Shown in pieces: positions 19,349 to 28,617 of a stretch of DNA of 44,617 nt. Made by a program: the position numbers and the translations under genes. The DNA is from Phycisphaerales bacterium. Lineage in GTDB: Bacteria > Planctomycetota > Phycisphaerae > Phycisphaerales > UBA1924. The number at the start of each line of letters is the position of its first letter. Positions within the stretch are counted from its first letter, which is position 1. The notes under the pieces were generated by a model. The model saw only the letters and a program-made list of their open reading frames with translations. It had not been told where the DNA came from and did no database searches. The DNA lies in assembly GCA_016793015.1 (NCBI GenBank), contig JAEUJD010000177.1, positions 1-44,617 of the forward strand, read 5' to 3'.

Positions 19349-21052
19349 TTACTCGAACTTGCCGTGCGACTTGATCTGGAAATCCATGACTTCGGCGAGT
19401 TGCTTGGCTGACTTGGATTGCAGGCCGCCGAGGCGCTTGACGAGGGCTTTGGGGTCGTCGCTGGCGATTTCGGCGAGTTTTTTGAACTTGTGGTCGAGGA
19501 CTTCGTGGAGGTCGATCTTGTCGGGGCCCATCGCGTTTCGGGCGTGGCCACCGGGGTACATGACGAGGCCGCTGTCGAAGGACTGTCCTTGATCGTCAGT
19601 GATGACCATTGAAGTCGGGATGCCGTCGGGATATTTGCTGTCGTAGTCGGTGCCGCCCCACTCGAACGAGACCTTTTCCATGAGCTGGCGGGTGACCGGA
19701 TCGTGCAGGCTCTTGCCATCGAAGTCGTGGGGCAGGAGCATGACGTCCTTCCACGTGACGCTGGCGCTCTTGGATCCGGCGCGGTTCTCGAGCGCCTTAC
19801 GCAGCATCGTGCAGACGAGGTAGAGCATGGAGTGGTCGGCGGACTGGCGGGTCTTGGGATCGCGCTTGGCGGGGTCGCCGATGATGCCGAAGGCGGGCTC
19901 GTAGGCCTTGACGACAATCTTGGAGATTGCGTCGCCGGTCTGGTCTTCGAGCAGGTGCGGGTTGCGGTTGATCAGGTTGATCAGGCCCTGCAACGCGCCC
20001 GCGCTCTGGTGCTCGTAGAGGCCGAGCTTGAAGTGCATGCCCATGACGGCGAAGTCCGAGCCGGTGCGGCCGAGGACAAGGTCGAACGGGCTGGCGTAGG
20101 TCTTGCCACCCCAGCCTTCCTTGGAATCGGGGATGCCGGTACCGCCACTGGCGGTCTTTTTGAAGAGCTGGCCGGGGCCTTCAAAGAGGCGGAAGATCGC
20201 TTCGGGATTGCGGAAGATATCGCGCGGGCCGAGGAAACCGGCCATACTGCGCTTCACACTGAGGATCGCGGCTTCGGTGCTGATCGCGGCGGAAGCGCCT
20301 TTGCTGTCGCTGAGTTGCTTTCCGGCGCGGATCGCACGGAACGGGATGTAGTGCGCGACGACCATGCCGATCGCGCTCTCGATTTGCTCTGCGGTGGCGC
20401 CCATCATTGCACCGAATGCTGCCGCGCTTCCGATCGCGCCGTGAACGACGTGATCGATCTTGTACGACTTCAGGCTGAAGACTTCGGCGAGGCGGCCACG
20501 GATCTCATCGATCAGGATCATGCCCTTGAGGGCGAAGTTGCCGTCTCTGCCTCGGAGCTGCGCGGCGGCCATCGCGACCCCGTAGAAGTCGTTGTGCCCG
20601 AATTCGCCGGCGATGTGGTTGAACTCCGGGTTGAAGCCGAAGTTGGTTCCGTTGGAATCCCATTCGCGAACCGCGGCGCCGTTCGCGACGATTGCCTTTT
20701 CAACCTGCACGTCGGTGTGGCTGCCAAAGGTCGGGACGCCGGAGCGGACAGCGCCCTTGGCCCACGGAACCCCGGCGAGCGTGCCGCTGCCGGACGGGGC
20801 GGTTGCGTACTGGAGGGCTTCGGCGCGGAGGATGGTGGGGGCGTTGGTTCCGAGGGCGAGGGCGGAGACGCCGCAGAGGTTGGCGTCGGTGTGGAAGAGT
20901 TCGGTGCGATCGAGGACCGATTGGTCTGGCTCGCCCCGCTTGCCGGGCGCGTCGGACATGAAATCGATGGCGTACTGGGCGAGGCCGAGCGCCTGGTTGG
21001 TGTCGGCAGGAAGGTGGACGTGGGTGGCTTTGTTGATGATGAGGTTGGGCAT
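19349..21052 (-). CDS. prpD: MmgE/PrpD family protein, probable 2-methylcitrate dehydratase
   Basis: The 567-residue protein matches MmgE/PrpD dehydratases: LAQYAIDFMSD near the start, LALGTNAPTILRAEALQYA, a helical domain with FALKGMILIDEIRGRLAEVFSLK and HVVHGAIGSAAAFGAMMGA, and a long C-terminal domain ending LKSAKQLAEVMDF-like sequence. PrpD converts 2-methylcitrate to 2-methyl-cis-aconitate in propionate oxidation. prpB and prpC are not in the window, so the substrate is inferred; length is above the ~485 of E. coli PrpD. It is divergent from the NCS1 transporter across 188 bases. Thymine breakdown yields propionyl-CoA, which would fit the neighbouring genes. Start ATG at 21052 (MPNLIINKATHVHLP). 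Confidence 0.82.
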   Translation of the reverse strand: MPNLIINKATHVHLPADTNQALGLAQYAIDFMSDAPGKRGEPDQSVLDRTELFHTDANLCGVSALALGTNAPTILRAEALQYATAPSGSGTLAGVPWAKGAVRSGVPTFGSHTDVQVEKAIVANGAAVREWDSNGTNFGFNPEFNHIAGEFGHNDFYGVAMAAAQLRGRDGNFALKGMILIDEIRGRLAEVFSLKSYKIDHVVHGAIGSAAAFGAMMGATAEQIESAIGMVVAHYIPFRAIRAGKQLSDSKGASAAISTEAAILSVKRSMAGFLGPRDIFRNPEAIFRLFEGPGQLFKKTASGGTGIPDSKEGWGGKTYASPFDLVLGRTGSDFAVMGMHFKLGLYEHQSAGALQGLINLINRNPHLLEDQTGDAISKIVVKAYEPAFGIIGDPAKRDPKTRQSADHSMLYLVCTMLRKALENRAGSKSASVTWKDVMLLPHDFDGKSLHDPVTRQLMEKVSFEWGGTDYDSKYPDGIPTSMVITDDQGQSFDSGLVMYPGGHARNAMGPDKIDLHEVLDHKFKKLAEIASDDPKALVKRLGGLQSKSAKQLAEVMDFQIKSHGKFE

Positions 21053-21240
21053 GGCTTTGCTGGATTGCTGGTGCTGGAAATGACAGAAAAGATCGGGGGT
21101 CCAAGGGTACGCCGGCGGGGGTTGAAAGCGGTCGCAAGCGGAAGGGCGCGAGGCCGGCTTTTGCACGAAAATCCAGCGTGGGCCGATAGTTGAGCTTGGC
21201 CCCAGCGGCGGGCGATGCCGCGGACGGGTGGAGAATCGCG

Positions 21241-22764
21241 ATGGCACTGAACGCTTCACTCTCGAACGCTGACCTGATCCCGACGACGTCGTCGCAGCGC
21301 ACATGGAGCACCTGGCACATCGCGGCGCTGTGGATCGGCATGGCCGTGTGTATCACGACCTACACGATCGCGGCGGGGATGATCGAGCAGGGGATGAACT
21401 GGTGGCAGGCGACGCTGACGGTGGCGCTGGGCAATGTGATCGTGCTGATCCCGATGATTCTGAACGGGCATCCGGGTGCGAAGTATGGGATTCCGTTTCC
21501 GGTGCTGATGCGGGCGAGCTTCGGGACGCGGGGTGCGAATATTCCGGCGCTGGCGCGTGCGGTGGTCGCGTGCGGGTGGTTCGGGATTCAGACGTGGGTG
21601 GGCGGCGAGGCGATTTATCAGATTCTGGGCGCGCTGCACTGGATTGATCTGAGCGCGGAACCGGCGCGTGTGATTGGCTGGTTGCATCTGACGCCGATCC
21701 AGTTTGCGTGCTTCATGGCGTTCTGGCTGATCAATCTGCACTTTGTCTGGCACGGGATGGATTCGATCAAGTGGATGGAATCGTGGGCGGCACCGTTTCT
21801 GATCGCGTCGGGTTTGGCGCTGATGATCTGGGCGCTGTGGCGCGTGTCGCAGGTGGAATCGCTTTCGGCCATCTTCGCAAAGGAATCGAAGTTCACAACG
21901 AGCACCGCGTTCTGGGCGGTGTTCGTGCCGAACCTGACGGCGATGGTGGGATATTGGGCGACGCTGTCGCTGAACATTCCGGATTTCACGCGGTACGCGA
22001 AGGATCAGAAATCGCAGGCGTGGGGGCAGGCGCTCGGGTTGCCGACGACGATGACGCTGTTCTGCTTCATCGGGATCGTGGTGACGAGCGCCACGATGAT
22101 CCTGTTCAAGCAGGCCATCTGGAATCCGGTGGAGTTGGTGACGAAACTCGGATCGGTGCCGGTCATCATCATTTCGCTGATCGCGTTGACGATCGCGACG
22201 CTTTCGACCAACATCGCGGCCAACGTGGTAAGCCCGGCGAACGACTTCTCGAATCTGAATCCGCGGCTGATCTCGTTCCGCACCGGCGGCATGATCACGG
22301 CGTTCATCGGCGTGATCATGATGCCGTGGTATCTGTACAACAACTTGTCGGCGTACATCTTTACATGGCTGATCGGGTATTCCGCGCTGCTCGGACCGAT
22401 TGCGGGGATCATGCTCTGTGATTACTACCTGATCCGCCGGAAGCAGTTGAATGTGGAGGCCCTGTACGACGAGAAGGGCGAGTATTCATACGCGAACGGA
22501 TTCAACTGGGCAGCGGTCGTGACGATGATCCTTGCGGTGCTGCCGAATGTGCCGGGGTTCTTGAATGCCGCGACGAATCGGACGCACGCACAGGTGGCGG
22601 GCAAGGAAGGCGTGACGCCGCTGTTCCCGCAGTTCTTCGACCAAATCTACGGGTTCGCGTGGTTCATCGGGTTGGGGCTGGCGATGGCGATCTACTACGT
22701 GTTGATGCGGGGGCGAGCGACGCCTGCATCGCACATCGCGCTCGGGACGGCGACTTTGCGATAG
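21241..22764 (+). CDS. NCS1-family nucleobase:cation symporter
   Basis: A 507-residue transporter with about 12 membrane helices. The NCS1 signatures are ALWIGMAVCITTYTIAAG in helix 1, NGHPGAKYGIPFPVLMRASFG near 78-98 and WFGIQTWVGGEAIYQIL in helix 3. Later segments include NIPDFTRYAKDQKSQAWGQ and LCDYYLIRRKQLNVEALYD. NCS1 carriers bring in uracil, thymine, cytosine, allantoin or hydantoins with sodium or protons. The dihydropyrimidinase and PreA-like genes nearby favour uracil/thymine or hydantoin. The ATG at 21241 is chosen; a frame open from 21190 is not family-like. The aminotransferase follows by 60 bases. Confidence 0.9.
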   Translation: MALNASLSNADLIPTTSSQRTWSTWHIAALWIGMAVCITTYTIAAGMIEQGMNWWQATLTVALGNVIVLIPMILNGHPGAKYGIPFPVLMRASFGTRGANIPALARAVVACGWFGIQTWVGGEAIYQILGALHWIDLSAEPARVIGWLHLTPIQFACFMAFWLINLHFVWHGMDSIKWMESWAAPFLIASGLALMIWALWRVSQVESLSAIFAKESKFTTSTAFWAVFVPNLTAMVGYWATLSLNIPDFTRYAKDQKSQAWGQALGLPTTMTLFCFIGIVVTSATMILFKQAIWNPVELVTKLGSVPVIIISLIALTIATLSTNIAANVVSPANDFSNLNPRLISFRTGGMITAFIGVIMMPWYLYNNLSAYIFTWLIGYSALLGPIAGIMLCDYYLIRRKQLNVEALYDEKGEYSYANGFNWAAVVTMILAVLPNVPGFLNAATNRTHAQVAGKEGVTPLFPQFFDQIYGFAWFIGLGLAMAIYYVLMRGRATPASHIALGTATLR

Positions 22765-22824
22765 GCAGGATGCCGTTCTACCCTTTCCACAGAATAAACA
22801 CGCACAAAAAGAGGGAGATTCCGA

Positions 22825-24213
22825 ATGACGACCGCGACCGCTTCACCGACCAAGGCTCCTGCATTGCCTCCGTGTGATTTCAAGCCCGCGCCGTACACCG
22901 GCCCGAGCAAGGAAGAAGTGCTGGCGATGCGGAAAGAGTTCTGCACGCCCGCGCTCGTCACTTACTACAAGAACCCCGTGATGATGGTGCAGGGGCACAT
23001 GCAGTACCTGTTCGATGAAACGGGTCGGCGGTATCTGGATGTGTTCGGCGGAATCGTGACGGTCAGCATCGGGCATTGCCACCCGAAGGTCATGGCGGCG
23101 GTGAACGCGCAGAACGCGCTGCTTCAGCACACAACGACGATCTATCTGCACCCGACGATCGCGCAGTACGCGAAGAAGCTCGCCTCGACGTTCCCGAAAG
23201 AGTCGAATCTGAGCGTTGTCTACTTTGTGAACTCGGGCAGCGATGCGAACGACCTGGCGATGCTGATGGCACGTGCGCACACCGGGAACTACGACTTCAT
23301 CGCGCTGCGAAACGGCTATCACGGAGGCTCGGCGGCTCCGATGGGATTGACCGCGCACAGCACCTGGAAATTCAACACTCCTCAGGGCTTTGGCGTGCAT
23401 CACGCGGTGCTGCCGGATCGCTTCCGTGGTCAGTACGGCTACGACGATGCGAAGGCGGGTGAGAAGTACGCGGGCGATGTGCAGGAAGTGATCCGCTATG
23501 CGACGAGCGGCAAGGTTGCGGGGTTTATCGCGGAGCCGATGCAGGGCGTGGGCGGCGTCGTCGAGATGCCACCGGGTTACTTGGCCGCGGCGTACAAAGC
23601 GGTTCGCGACGCGGGTGGTCTGTGCATCGCCGACGAAGTGCAGACGGGTTTCGGCCGAACCGGTGAAAACTTCTGGGGCTTCCAGACCGTGGGCGGTCCG
23701 GGCGTCTATCCGGACATGGTGACGATGGCGAAGGGAATCGGCAACGGCTGCCCTCTCGCGGCGGTTGTGACGACGCCGGCGATTGCCAAGAGTCTGACGA
23801 GCCGCATCCACTTCAATACGTTTGGCGGCAACCCGGTTTCGATGGCGCAGGGTTTCGCGACATTGAATGTGATGCTCGAAGAGAACTATCAGCAGCAGGC
23901 GAAGGACAAGGGCGCGAAGTTGTTCGCGGGCCTGCGCGATCTGCAGAAGAAGCATCCGATGATCGGCGATATTCGGGGCAAGGGCCTGATGTGCGGCGTG
24001 GAGCTCGTGACCGATCGTGCGACCAAGACACCGGCGACGGCGCAGTGTGCCGCGGTGTTCGAGCGGTGCAAGGACCTCGGGCTGATCATCGGCAAGGGCG
24101 GATTCTTCGGAAACGTGCTTCGCATCAAGCCCCCGATGTGCCTGACGGACGCGGACATCATGTTCATGCTGGATGTGCTCGATGTCGCGATCGGCGAGGT
24201 TGAGAAGGCTTAA
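22825..24213 (+). CDS. class III PLP aminotransferase, probable beta-alanine / beta-aminoisobutyrate transaminase
   Basis: A 462-residue fold-type I aminotransferase of the AGXT2-like branch. It has YLDVFGGIVTVSIGHCHPKV near 71-90, NSGSDANDLAMLMAR near 134-148, the cofactor Asp in CIADEVQTGFGRTG, and Lys303 of TMAKGIGNG as the Schiff-base lysine. AGXT2-type enzymes use alanine, beta-alanine or beta-aminoisobutyrate with glyoxylate or pyruvate. The flanking transporter, dihydropyrimidinase and dihydropyrimidine dehydrogenase suggest the final transamination of pyrimidine breakdown. A GAGGGAGA ribosome site precedes the ATG. The antiporter starts 64 bases downstream. Confidence 0.88.
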   Translation: MTTATASPTKAPALPPCDFKPAPYTGPSKEEVLAMRKEFCTPALVTYYKNPVMMVQGHMQYLFDETGRRYLDVFGGIVTVSIGHCHPKVMAAVNAQNALLQHTTTIYLHPTIAQYAKKLASTFPKESNLSVVYFVNSGSDANDLAMLMARAHTGNYDFIALRNGYHGGSAAPMGLTAHSTWKFNTPQGFGVHHAVLPDRFRGQYGYDDAKAGEKYAGDVQEVIRYATSGKVAGFIAEPMQGVGGVVEMPPGYLAAAYKAVRDAGGLCIADEVQTGFGRTGENFWGFQTVGGPGVYPDMVTMAKGIGNGCPLAAVVTTPAIAKSLTSRIHFNTFGGNPVSMAQGFATLNVMLEENYQQQAKDKGAKLFAGLRDLQKKHPMIGDIRGKGLMCGVELVTDRATKTPATAQCAAVFERCKDLGLIIGKGGFFGNVLRIKPPMCLTDADIMFMLDVLDVAIGEVEKA

Positions 24214-24277
24214 TACGGTCGTGAAAAAGTCCGGAGTTTCGTGAGGCCCGGAGCCATCGGCGGTACTTTACTTGCCG

Positions 24278-26107
24278 ATGCGGGAAGCTTTGCCATTCAT
24301 AACAAATATTCCGGTCACCGTGCTGGCTGCGGGTGACAGTTTGCCGTTGATTACAACGATCGCGGCGGCGTTTGCCGCGGCGTGGGTGCTCGGGTTGATC
24401 ACGCAGAAGCTTGGCTTGTCGCCGATCGTCGGGTATTTGCTTGCTGGCATTCTGATCGGGCCGTACACGCCGGGATACACGGGCGATGTGCATTTGGCGC
24501 AGCAGCTCGCGGAGATCGGTGTGATCCTGCTGATGTTCGGCGTGGGGATGCACTTTCATTTGAAGGACCTGAACGCGGTCAAATGGATCGCGATTCCGGG
24601 CGCGGTTGGGCAGAGTCTGGTCGCGACTTTGGCTTGTATGGCATTGTTCTACTGGCTGGGCTGGGAATTGAAAGCCGGCCTTGTGATCGGCATGGCCATG
24701 GCTGTCGCGAGCACGGTGGTGCTGATTCGCGTGTTGACGGACAACGACTGTTTGACCTCACCGGCGGGGCACGCGGCGGTGGGCTGGCTGATCGTTGAGG
24801 ACATATTTACTGTCGTGTTTCTGGTGATTTTGCCGGTGCTGGGCGGAAAGGCGGCTGCGACTGCCGCGGCGGATGCGGGTCCGGGCGTGTGGATGACGCT
24901 GGGCTGGGCGATGCTGAAGTTGTCCATCTTTGTGGCGATTGTGTTCCTGGTGGGATCGCGGGTGGTTCCGTGGGTGCTGGTCAATGTGGCTCGGCTGCGG
25001 TCGCGTGAGCTGTTCACGCTGACGGTGCTGGTGCTCTCGATCACGGTCGCGGCGGGGGCGTATTTCCTGTTTGGCGCCTCGATGGCGCTCGGAGCATTCC
25101 TTGCGGGCATGATGGTGGCGCAGTCGCCGGTGAGCCATCAGGCGGCGGCGGATGCGTTGCCGCTGCGTGATGCGTTTGCGGTGATCTTCTTTGTTTCGGT
25201 GGGGATGCTCTTTGACTGGCACATTCTGGTGGATCGGCCCGGCATGGTGGTGGCAGGCCTGACCATCGTTCTGCTGGTGAAGCCGATTGCGGCGCTGATG
25301 ATCGTGGCGGTGCTGGGGCATTCGGTCCGGACGGCGCTGATTGTCGCGGTGGGGCTTGCGCAGATCGGCGAATTTTCGTTCATTCTTTCGGATCTCGCGC
25401 TGCGGAACGACCTCATGCCGAAGCAGGGGCACGACGTGATCGTGGCGGCGGCGATCCTGTCGATCACGCTGAATCCGCTGCTGTTCCGGCTGGTGAAGCC
25501 GACGGAAAAGTGGCTGAAGGGAAAGCCGGCGCTGTGGAAGGTCTTGAACGGACGCGCCGAAAAGAGAATGCGTGCGAGCAACGCGGAAGCTATTACAGCG
25601 CTCCAGGCAACTCCGAAGGAAGAGCACGAGCGGACGGCGATCGTGGTTGGGTATGGGCACGTCGGGAAGACGGTCGATCGGCTGCTGCGCCAGGCGGGAG
25701 TGAAGACGGTGATCATCGACATGAACATGGACACGGTGTCGGAGTTGAATCGAACCGGAAGGCCGGCAATCTTTGGTGATGCCGCGAGCGGCGAGGTATT
25801 GAGGCAGGCGGGAGCGGTGGACGCGAAGTATCTGCTGGTGACCATGGCGGCGAACTCGAACCCTGCGCCTGCGGTTATGCAGGCTCGCGAGCTCAACCCG
25901 GATATGCACATCCTGGTGCGGAGCCGTTACCTGAGGGAGAAGAACGAACTGACGATCGCGGGCGTGACCGGCGCGGTCTACGAGGAAGCGGAAGCCGCGA
26001 TTGCGCTCGGAGAGCTTGTTCTGAAGGATCTCGGTGCGGATCAGGCGACGATTGAGAAAGAAATTGCGGAGCTGCGCGCGAGCGTTGCGGGAGGCGTGGT
26101 GGCGTAA
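24278..26107 (+). CDS. CPA2-family cation:proton antiporter with TrkA-N domain (KefB/YbaL-like)
   Basis: About 609 residues. Some 12 membrane helices (about 25-410) carry the CPA2 signatures LGLSPIVGYLLAGILIGP, GVILLMFGVGMHFHLKDL, GWLIVEDIFTVVFLVIL with the transport Asp, and SMALGAFLAGMMVAQS. A cytosolic TrkA-N/RCK domain follows at about 455-575, with the dinucleotide-binding IVVGYGHVGKTVDRLL and an acidic end to strand 2 (VIIDMN). Such proteins exchange potassium or sodium for protons under nucleotide or glutathione control. The ATG at 24278 is preferred; a TTG two codons earlier is possible. It is not an obvious part of pyrimidine breakdown although it lies among those genes. GH31 starts 14 bases later. 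Confidence 0.9.
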   Translation: MREALPFITNIPVTVLAAGDSLPLITTIAAAFAAAWVLGLITQKLGLSPIVGYLLAGILIGPYTPGYTGDVHLAQQLAEIGVILLMFGVGMHFHLKDLNAVKWIAIPGAVGQSLVATLACMALFYWLGWELKAGLVIGMAMAVASTVVLIRVLTDNDCLTSPAGHAAVGWLIVEDIFTVVFLVILPVLGGKAAATAAADAGPGVWMTLGWAMLKLSIFVAIVFLVGSRVVPWVLVNVARLRSRELFTLTVLVLSITVAAGAYFLFGASMALGAFLAGMMVAQSPVSHQAAADALPLRDAFAVIFFVSVGMLFDWHILVDRPGMVVAGLTIVLLVKPIAALMIVAVLGHSVRTALIVAVGLAQIGEFSFILSDLALRNDLMPKQGHDVIVAAAILSITLNPLLFRLVKPTEKWLKGKPALWKVLNGRAEKRMRASNAEAITALQATPKEEHERTAIVVGYGHVGKTVDRLLRQAGVKTVIIDMNMDTVSELNRTGRPAIFGDAASGEVLRQAGAVDAKYLLVTMAANSNPAPAVMQARELNPDMHILVRSRYLREKNELTIAGVTGAVYEEAEAAIALGELVLKDLGADQATIEKEIAELRASVAGGVVA

Positions 26108-26121
26108 GAGGAGAAACGGGC

Positions 26122-28617
26122 ATGCGGATGATTCCGGCGTTGCTGATTGCGGTCGTCAGCTTTGGCGAGGCGGTGAATGCGGACGAGGTGACGTTTACGT
26201 ATCGCGGGTCCGGCGCGGGGCAGGTGTATCTCGCGGGGGATTTCAACAACTGGGCGGGCAACTCGAACGGCAAGCCGAGCGACGCTTCGGCGCTGATGAA
26301 GAGCGATGGCTCGGGCGTGTGGACCAAGACTGTGCAGGTCAACGGTCTGGCCGCCAGATATAAGTTTGTCCTTGAGAATGAAGGCGCTCCGCCGGAGTGG
26401 GTGGCCGATCCGGCGGTTTCCCAGCGTGACAAGGACGGCAACAGCGTGCTGTTTGTCGCGAAGTCGATGCGGGAGCTGGTGAAGGACCAGCGGATCGAAG
26501 TACGGTCGGATGGCGCTCGCGGCGCGATCATTCTCAAAGATCCCGACGGCACGTTCGCGGATGCGATCGAGGTAACGGGCGGCATGGGCCAACCCATTCG
26601 CGCCAAAGGCATCAGCGAACGAGCCGTTGCGCTTGAGTGGGATGGCGATGGTTCGGTCCGTGATTTTGAGGCACGGATCCGCGATGGAAGCCGGTATCTC
26701 GGTGGCGGCGAACGGTTCAATTCCATCAACCAGCGGGGCCACGTGCTGCGGATGGCGAGCAGCGATCACCCGGAAGAGAAGGGACTTGCGACGTACAAGC
26801 CCGTGCCGTTCATCATCAGCAGCCGGGGTTACGGGATCTGGCTCGACAGCACGACACCGAGCACGTTCGATCTGAACTCGAGCGACCGTGAGCACGTGAT
26901 CGTGCGCGACAAGGCGAAGCGCATGCGGCTGGTCTTCATCGCCGGCCCCACGCCCCGCGATGTGCTTGCGGAGTTCACGCGGCTGACCGGCAGGCCGAAC
27001 GTGCCCCCGGCGTGGGCGTTTGCACCGTGGAAGAGCCGGGACGTGCACCGGAATCGCGATGAGGTGCTTGCGGACATCATGCTCAGCCGCAAGCACGATC
27101 TGCCCGCTTCGGTCGTCGTACTCGATAGCCCGTGGGAGACCAGTTACAACGATTTCAGGCTGAACCAGCAGCAGTTTGCCGACCCGGACGCGATGTTTGC
27201 GGAGATCAGGAAGCAGGGATTCGTTCCTTGCTTTTGGCTGACGCCGTTCATCAACCTCACCAACGTGACGGACATGAAAGGAATCGACAAGGGGCCGGCG
27301 CTGAACTATGAGGAGGCGGCGCGAAACGGGTATCTCGTGAGGTCCGGAACGGGCGCAACAGACGATGCCGGGAAGCCGATGATCGTGCCGTGGTGGAAGG
27401 GGACCGGCGCGCTCGTTGATTTTACGAATCCGCGAGCGGTGGAATGGTGGCACGCGCAGATGGAGCCGATGCGGAAGTGGGGCGTTGCTGCTCTGAAGTG
27501 TGACGACGGCGAGAGCAACTTTGTGACCGACGCGATCTTTCACGATGGATCAACAGCGGCGGAGATGAAGGGGCGCTACGCCCAGCTCTATCTGAAAGCG
27601 GCCAACGACTTTCTCGAACGCGTCCGCCCCGGCGATCACACGCTCATTTCGCGCTGCGGCTTTACGGGCACGGGGAAGTACCCGTTCGGCTGGGCAGGGG
27701 ACAACCACGCGGACTTCTCGTTTGAGAATGGTCTGCCGGGAGTGATCATTGCGGCACAGAACGCATCGCTCTCGGGCCTCCCGATGTGGGGGAGCGACAT
27801 CGCGGGGTACATGGGCGATGCGACCCCCGAGCTGTTCATCCGCTGGACGCAGTTCGCGGCGTTCAGCCCGCTGATGATGGTGCACATGCAGTCGAATAAA
27901 GGCCCGTGGGACTACGGCGACACGGCGCTTGATGTGTATCGTGAATTCGCCAGGCTGCACACCCGCCTGTATCCGTACATTTTGAATGCCGCAACCGAGG
28001 CGAGCAAAGACGGCGTGCCGGTGATTCGGCCGATGGCGTACTCGTTCCCGGCGGATCCTGCCGCGGCACGCGAGCAGTTTCAGTATCTCTTCGGTCCGGA
28101 CCTGCTGGTCGCGCCGATGTATCAGAGCGGCACGCGGCGGTCGCTCTATCTGCCCGAGGGCCGCTGGATCGACTATTGGTCGGGCCGGGTGTACGAGCCG
28201 CGGCAGACGATCGATGCGGCGGCACCGATCGAGCGGCTGCCTCTCTTTGTGCGTGAAGGAGCGATCATCCCGATGCTGCCGACGGCTGTGGACACGCTGC
28301 TGAATCGGACGGAGGGCATGGACGACGCGGTGCGATGCCTCGATGACCGCCTGCTGCTCGAGGTGTGGCCCGGCGAAGAAGGCGAACTCCGGTGCCCCGA
28401 CGGCACCTGGGCGAAGCTGGCGTGGGAGAATGGGAAGAGCGTGCTGCGGTTGGCGCCGGGGTTTCGGCGCGATATCGAGGTGCGTTTGCGGTACACGAGC
28501 GCGAACGCACGCATCGAGCACAGCGGCCCGAACACGACCGAGCAGTTGCGCGATGGCGATGCAGCTGTCTTGACGTTTCCGGGTGCGAGCCGGGAAGTGT
28601 CGATCAGGTGGAACTGA
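26122..28617 (+). CDS. secreted glycoside hydrolase family 31 protein with N-terminal CBM48-like domain
   Basis: An 831-residue glycosidase. A signal peptide covers about 1-21. A CBM48/isoamylase-N-like beta domain (about 23-112) has VYLAGDFNNWAGNSNG. The GH31 beta-sandwich and catalytic barrel follow. The nucleophile is Asp461 of LKCDDGE, in the position of KTDFGE in YicI, and the acid/base is Asp527 of GWAGDNHADF; MWGSDIAGYMGD and the C-terminal sandwich complete the fold. GH31 enzymes cleave alpha-glucosides or alpha-xylosides; the exact linkage is not predictable. The CBM48-like domain suggests alpha-glucans. A GAGGAG ribosome site precedes the ATG. Its 3' end overlaps the convergent dihydropyrimidinase by 14 bases. 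Confidence 0.9.
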   Translation: MRMIPALLIAVVSFGEAVNADEVTFTYRGSGAGQVYLAGDFNNWAGNSNGKPSDASALMKSDGSGVWTKTVQVNGLAARYKFVLENEGAPPEWVADPAVSQRDKDGNSVLFVAKSMRELVKDQRIEVRSDGARGAIILKDPDGTFADAIEVTGGMGQPIRAKGISERAVALEWDGDGSVRDFEARIRDGSRYLGGGERFNSINQRGHVLRMASSDHPEEKGLATYKPVPFIISSRGYGIWLDSTTPSTFDLNSSDREHVIVRDKAKRMRLVFIAGPTPRDVLAEFTRLTGRPNVPPAWAFAPWKSRDVHRNRDEVLADIMLSRKHDLPASVVVLDSPWETSYNDFRLNQQQFADPDAMFAEIRKQGFVPCFWLTPFINLTNVTDMKGIDKGPALNYEEAARNGYLVRSGTGATDDAGKPMIVPWWKGTGALVDFTNPRAVEWWHAQMEPMRKWGVAALKCDDGESNFVTDAIFHDGSTAAEMKGRYAQLYLKAANDFLERVRPGDHTLISRCGFTGTGKYPFGWAGDNHADFSFENGLPGVIIAAQNASLSGLPMWGSDIAGYMGDATPELFIRWTQFAAFSPLMMVHMQSNKGPWDYGDTALDVYREFARLHTRLYPYILNAATEASKDGVPVIRPMAYSFPADPAAAREQFQYLFGPDLLVAPMYQSGTRRSLYLPEGRWIDYWSGRVYEPRQTIDAAAPIERLPLFVREGAIIPMLPTAVDTLLNRTEGMDDAVRCLDDRLLLEVWPGEEGELRCPDGTWAKLAWENGKSVLRLAPGFRRDIEVRLRYTSANARIEHSGPNTTEQLRDGDAAVLTFPGASREVSIRWN

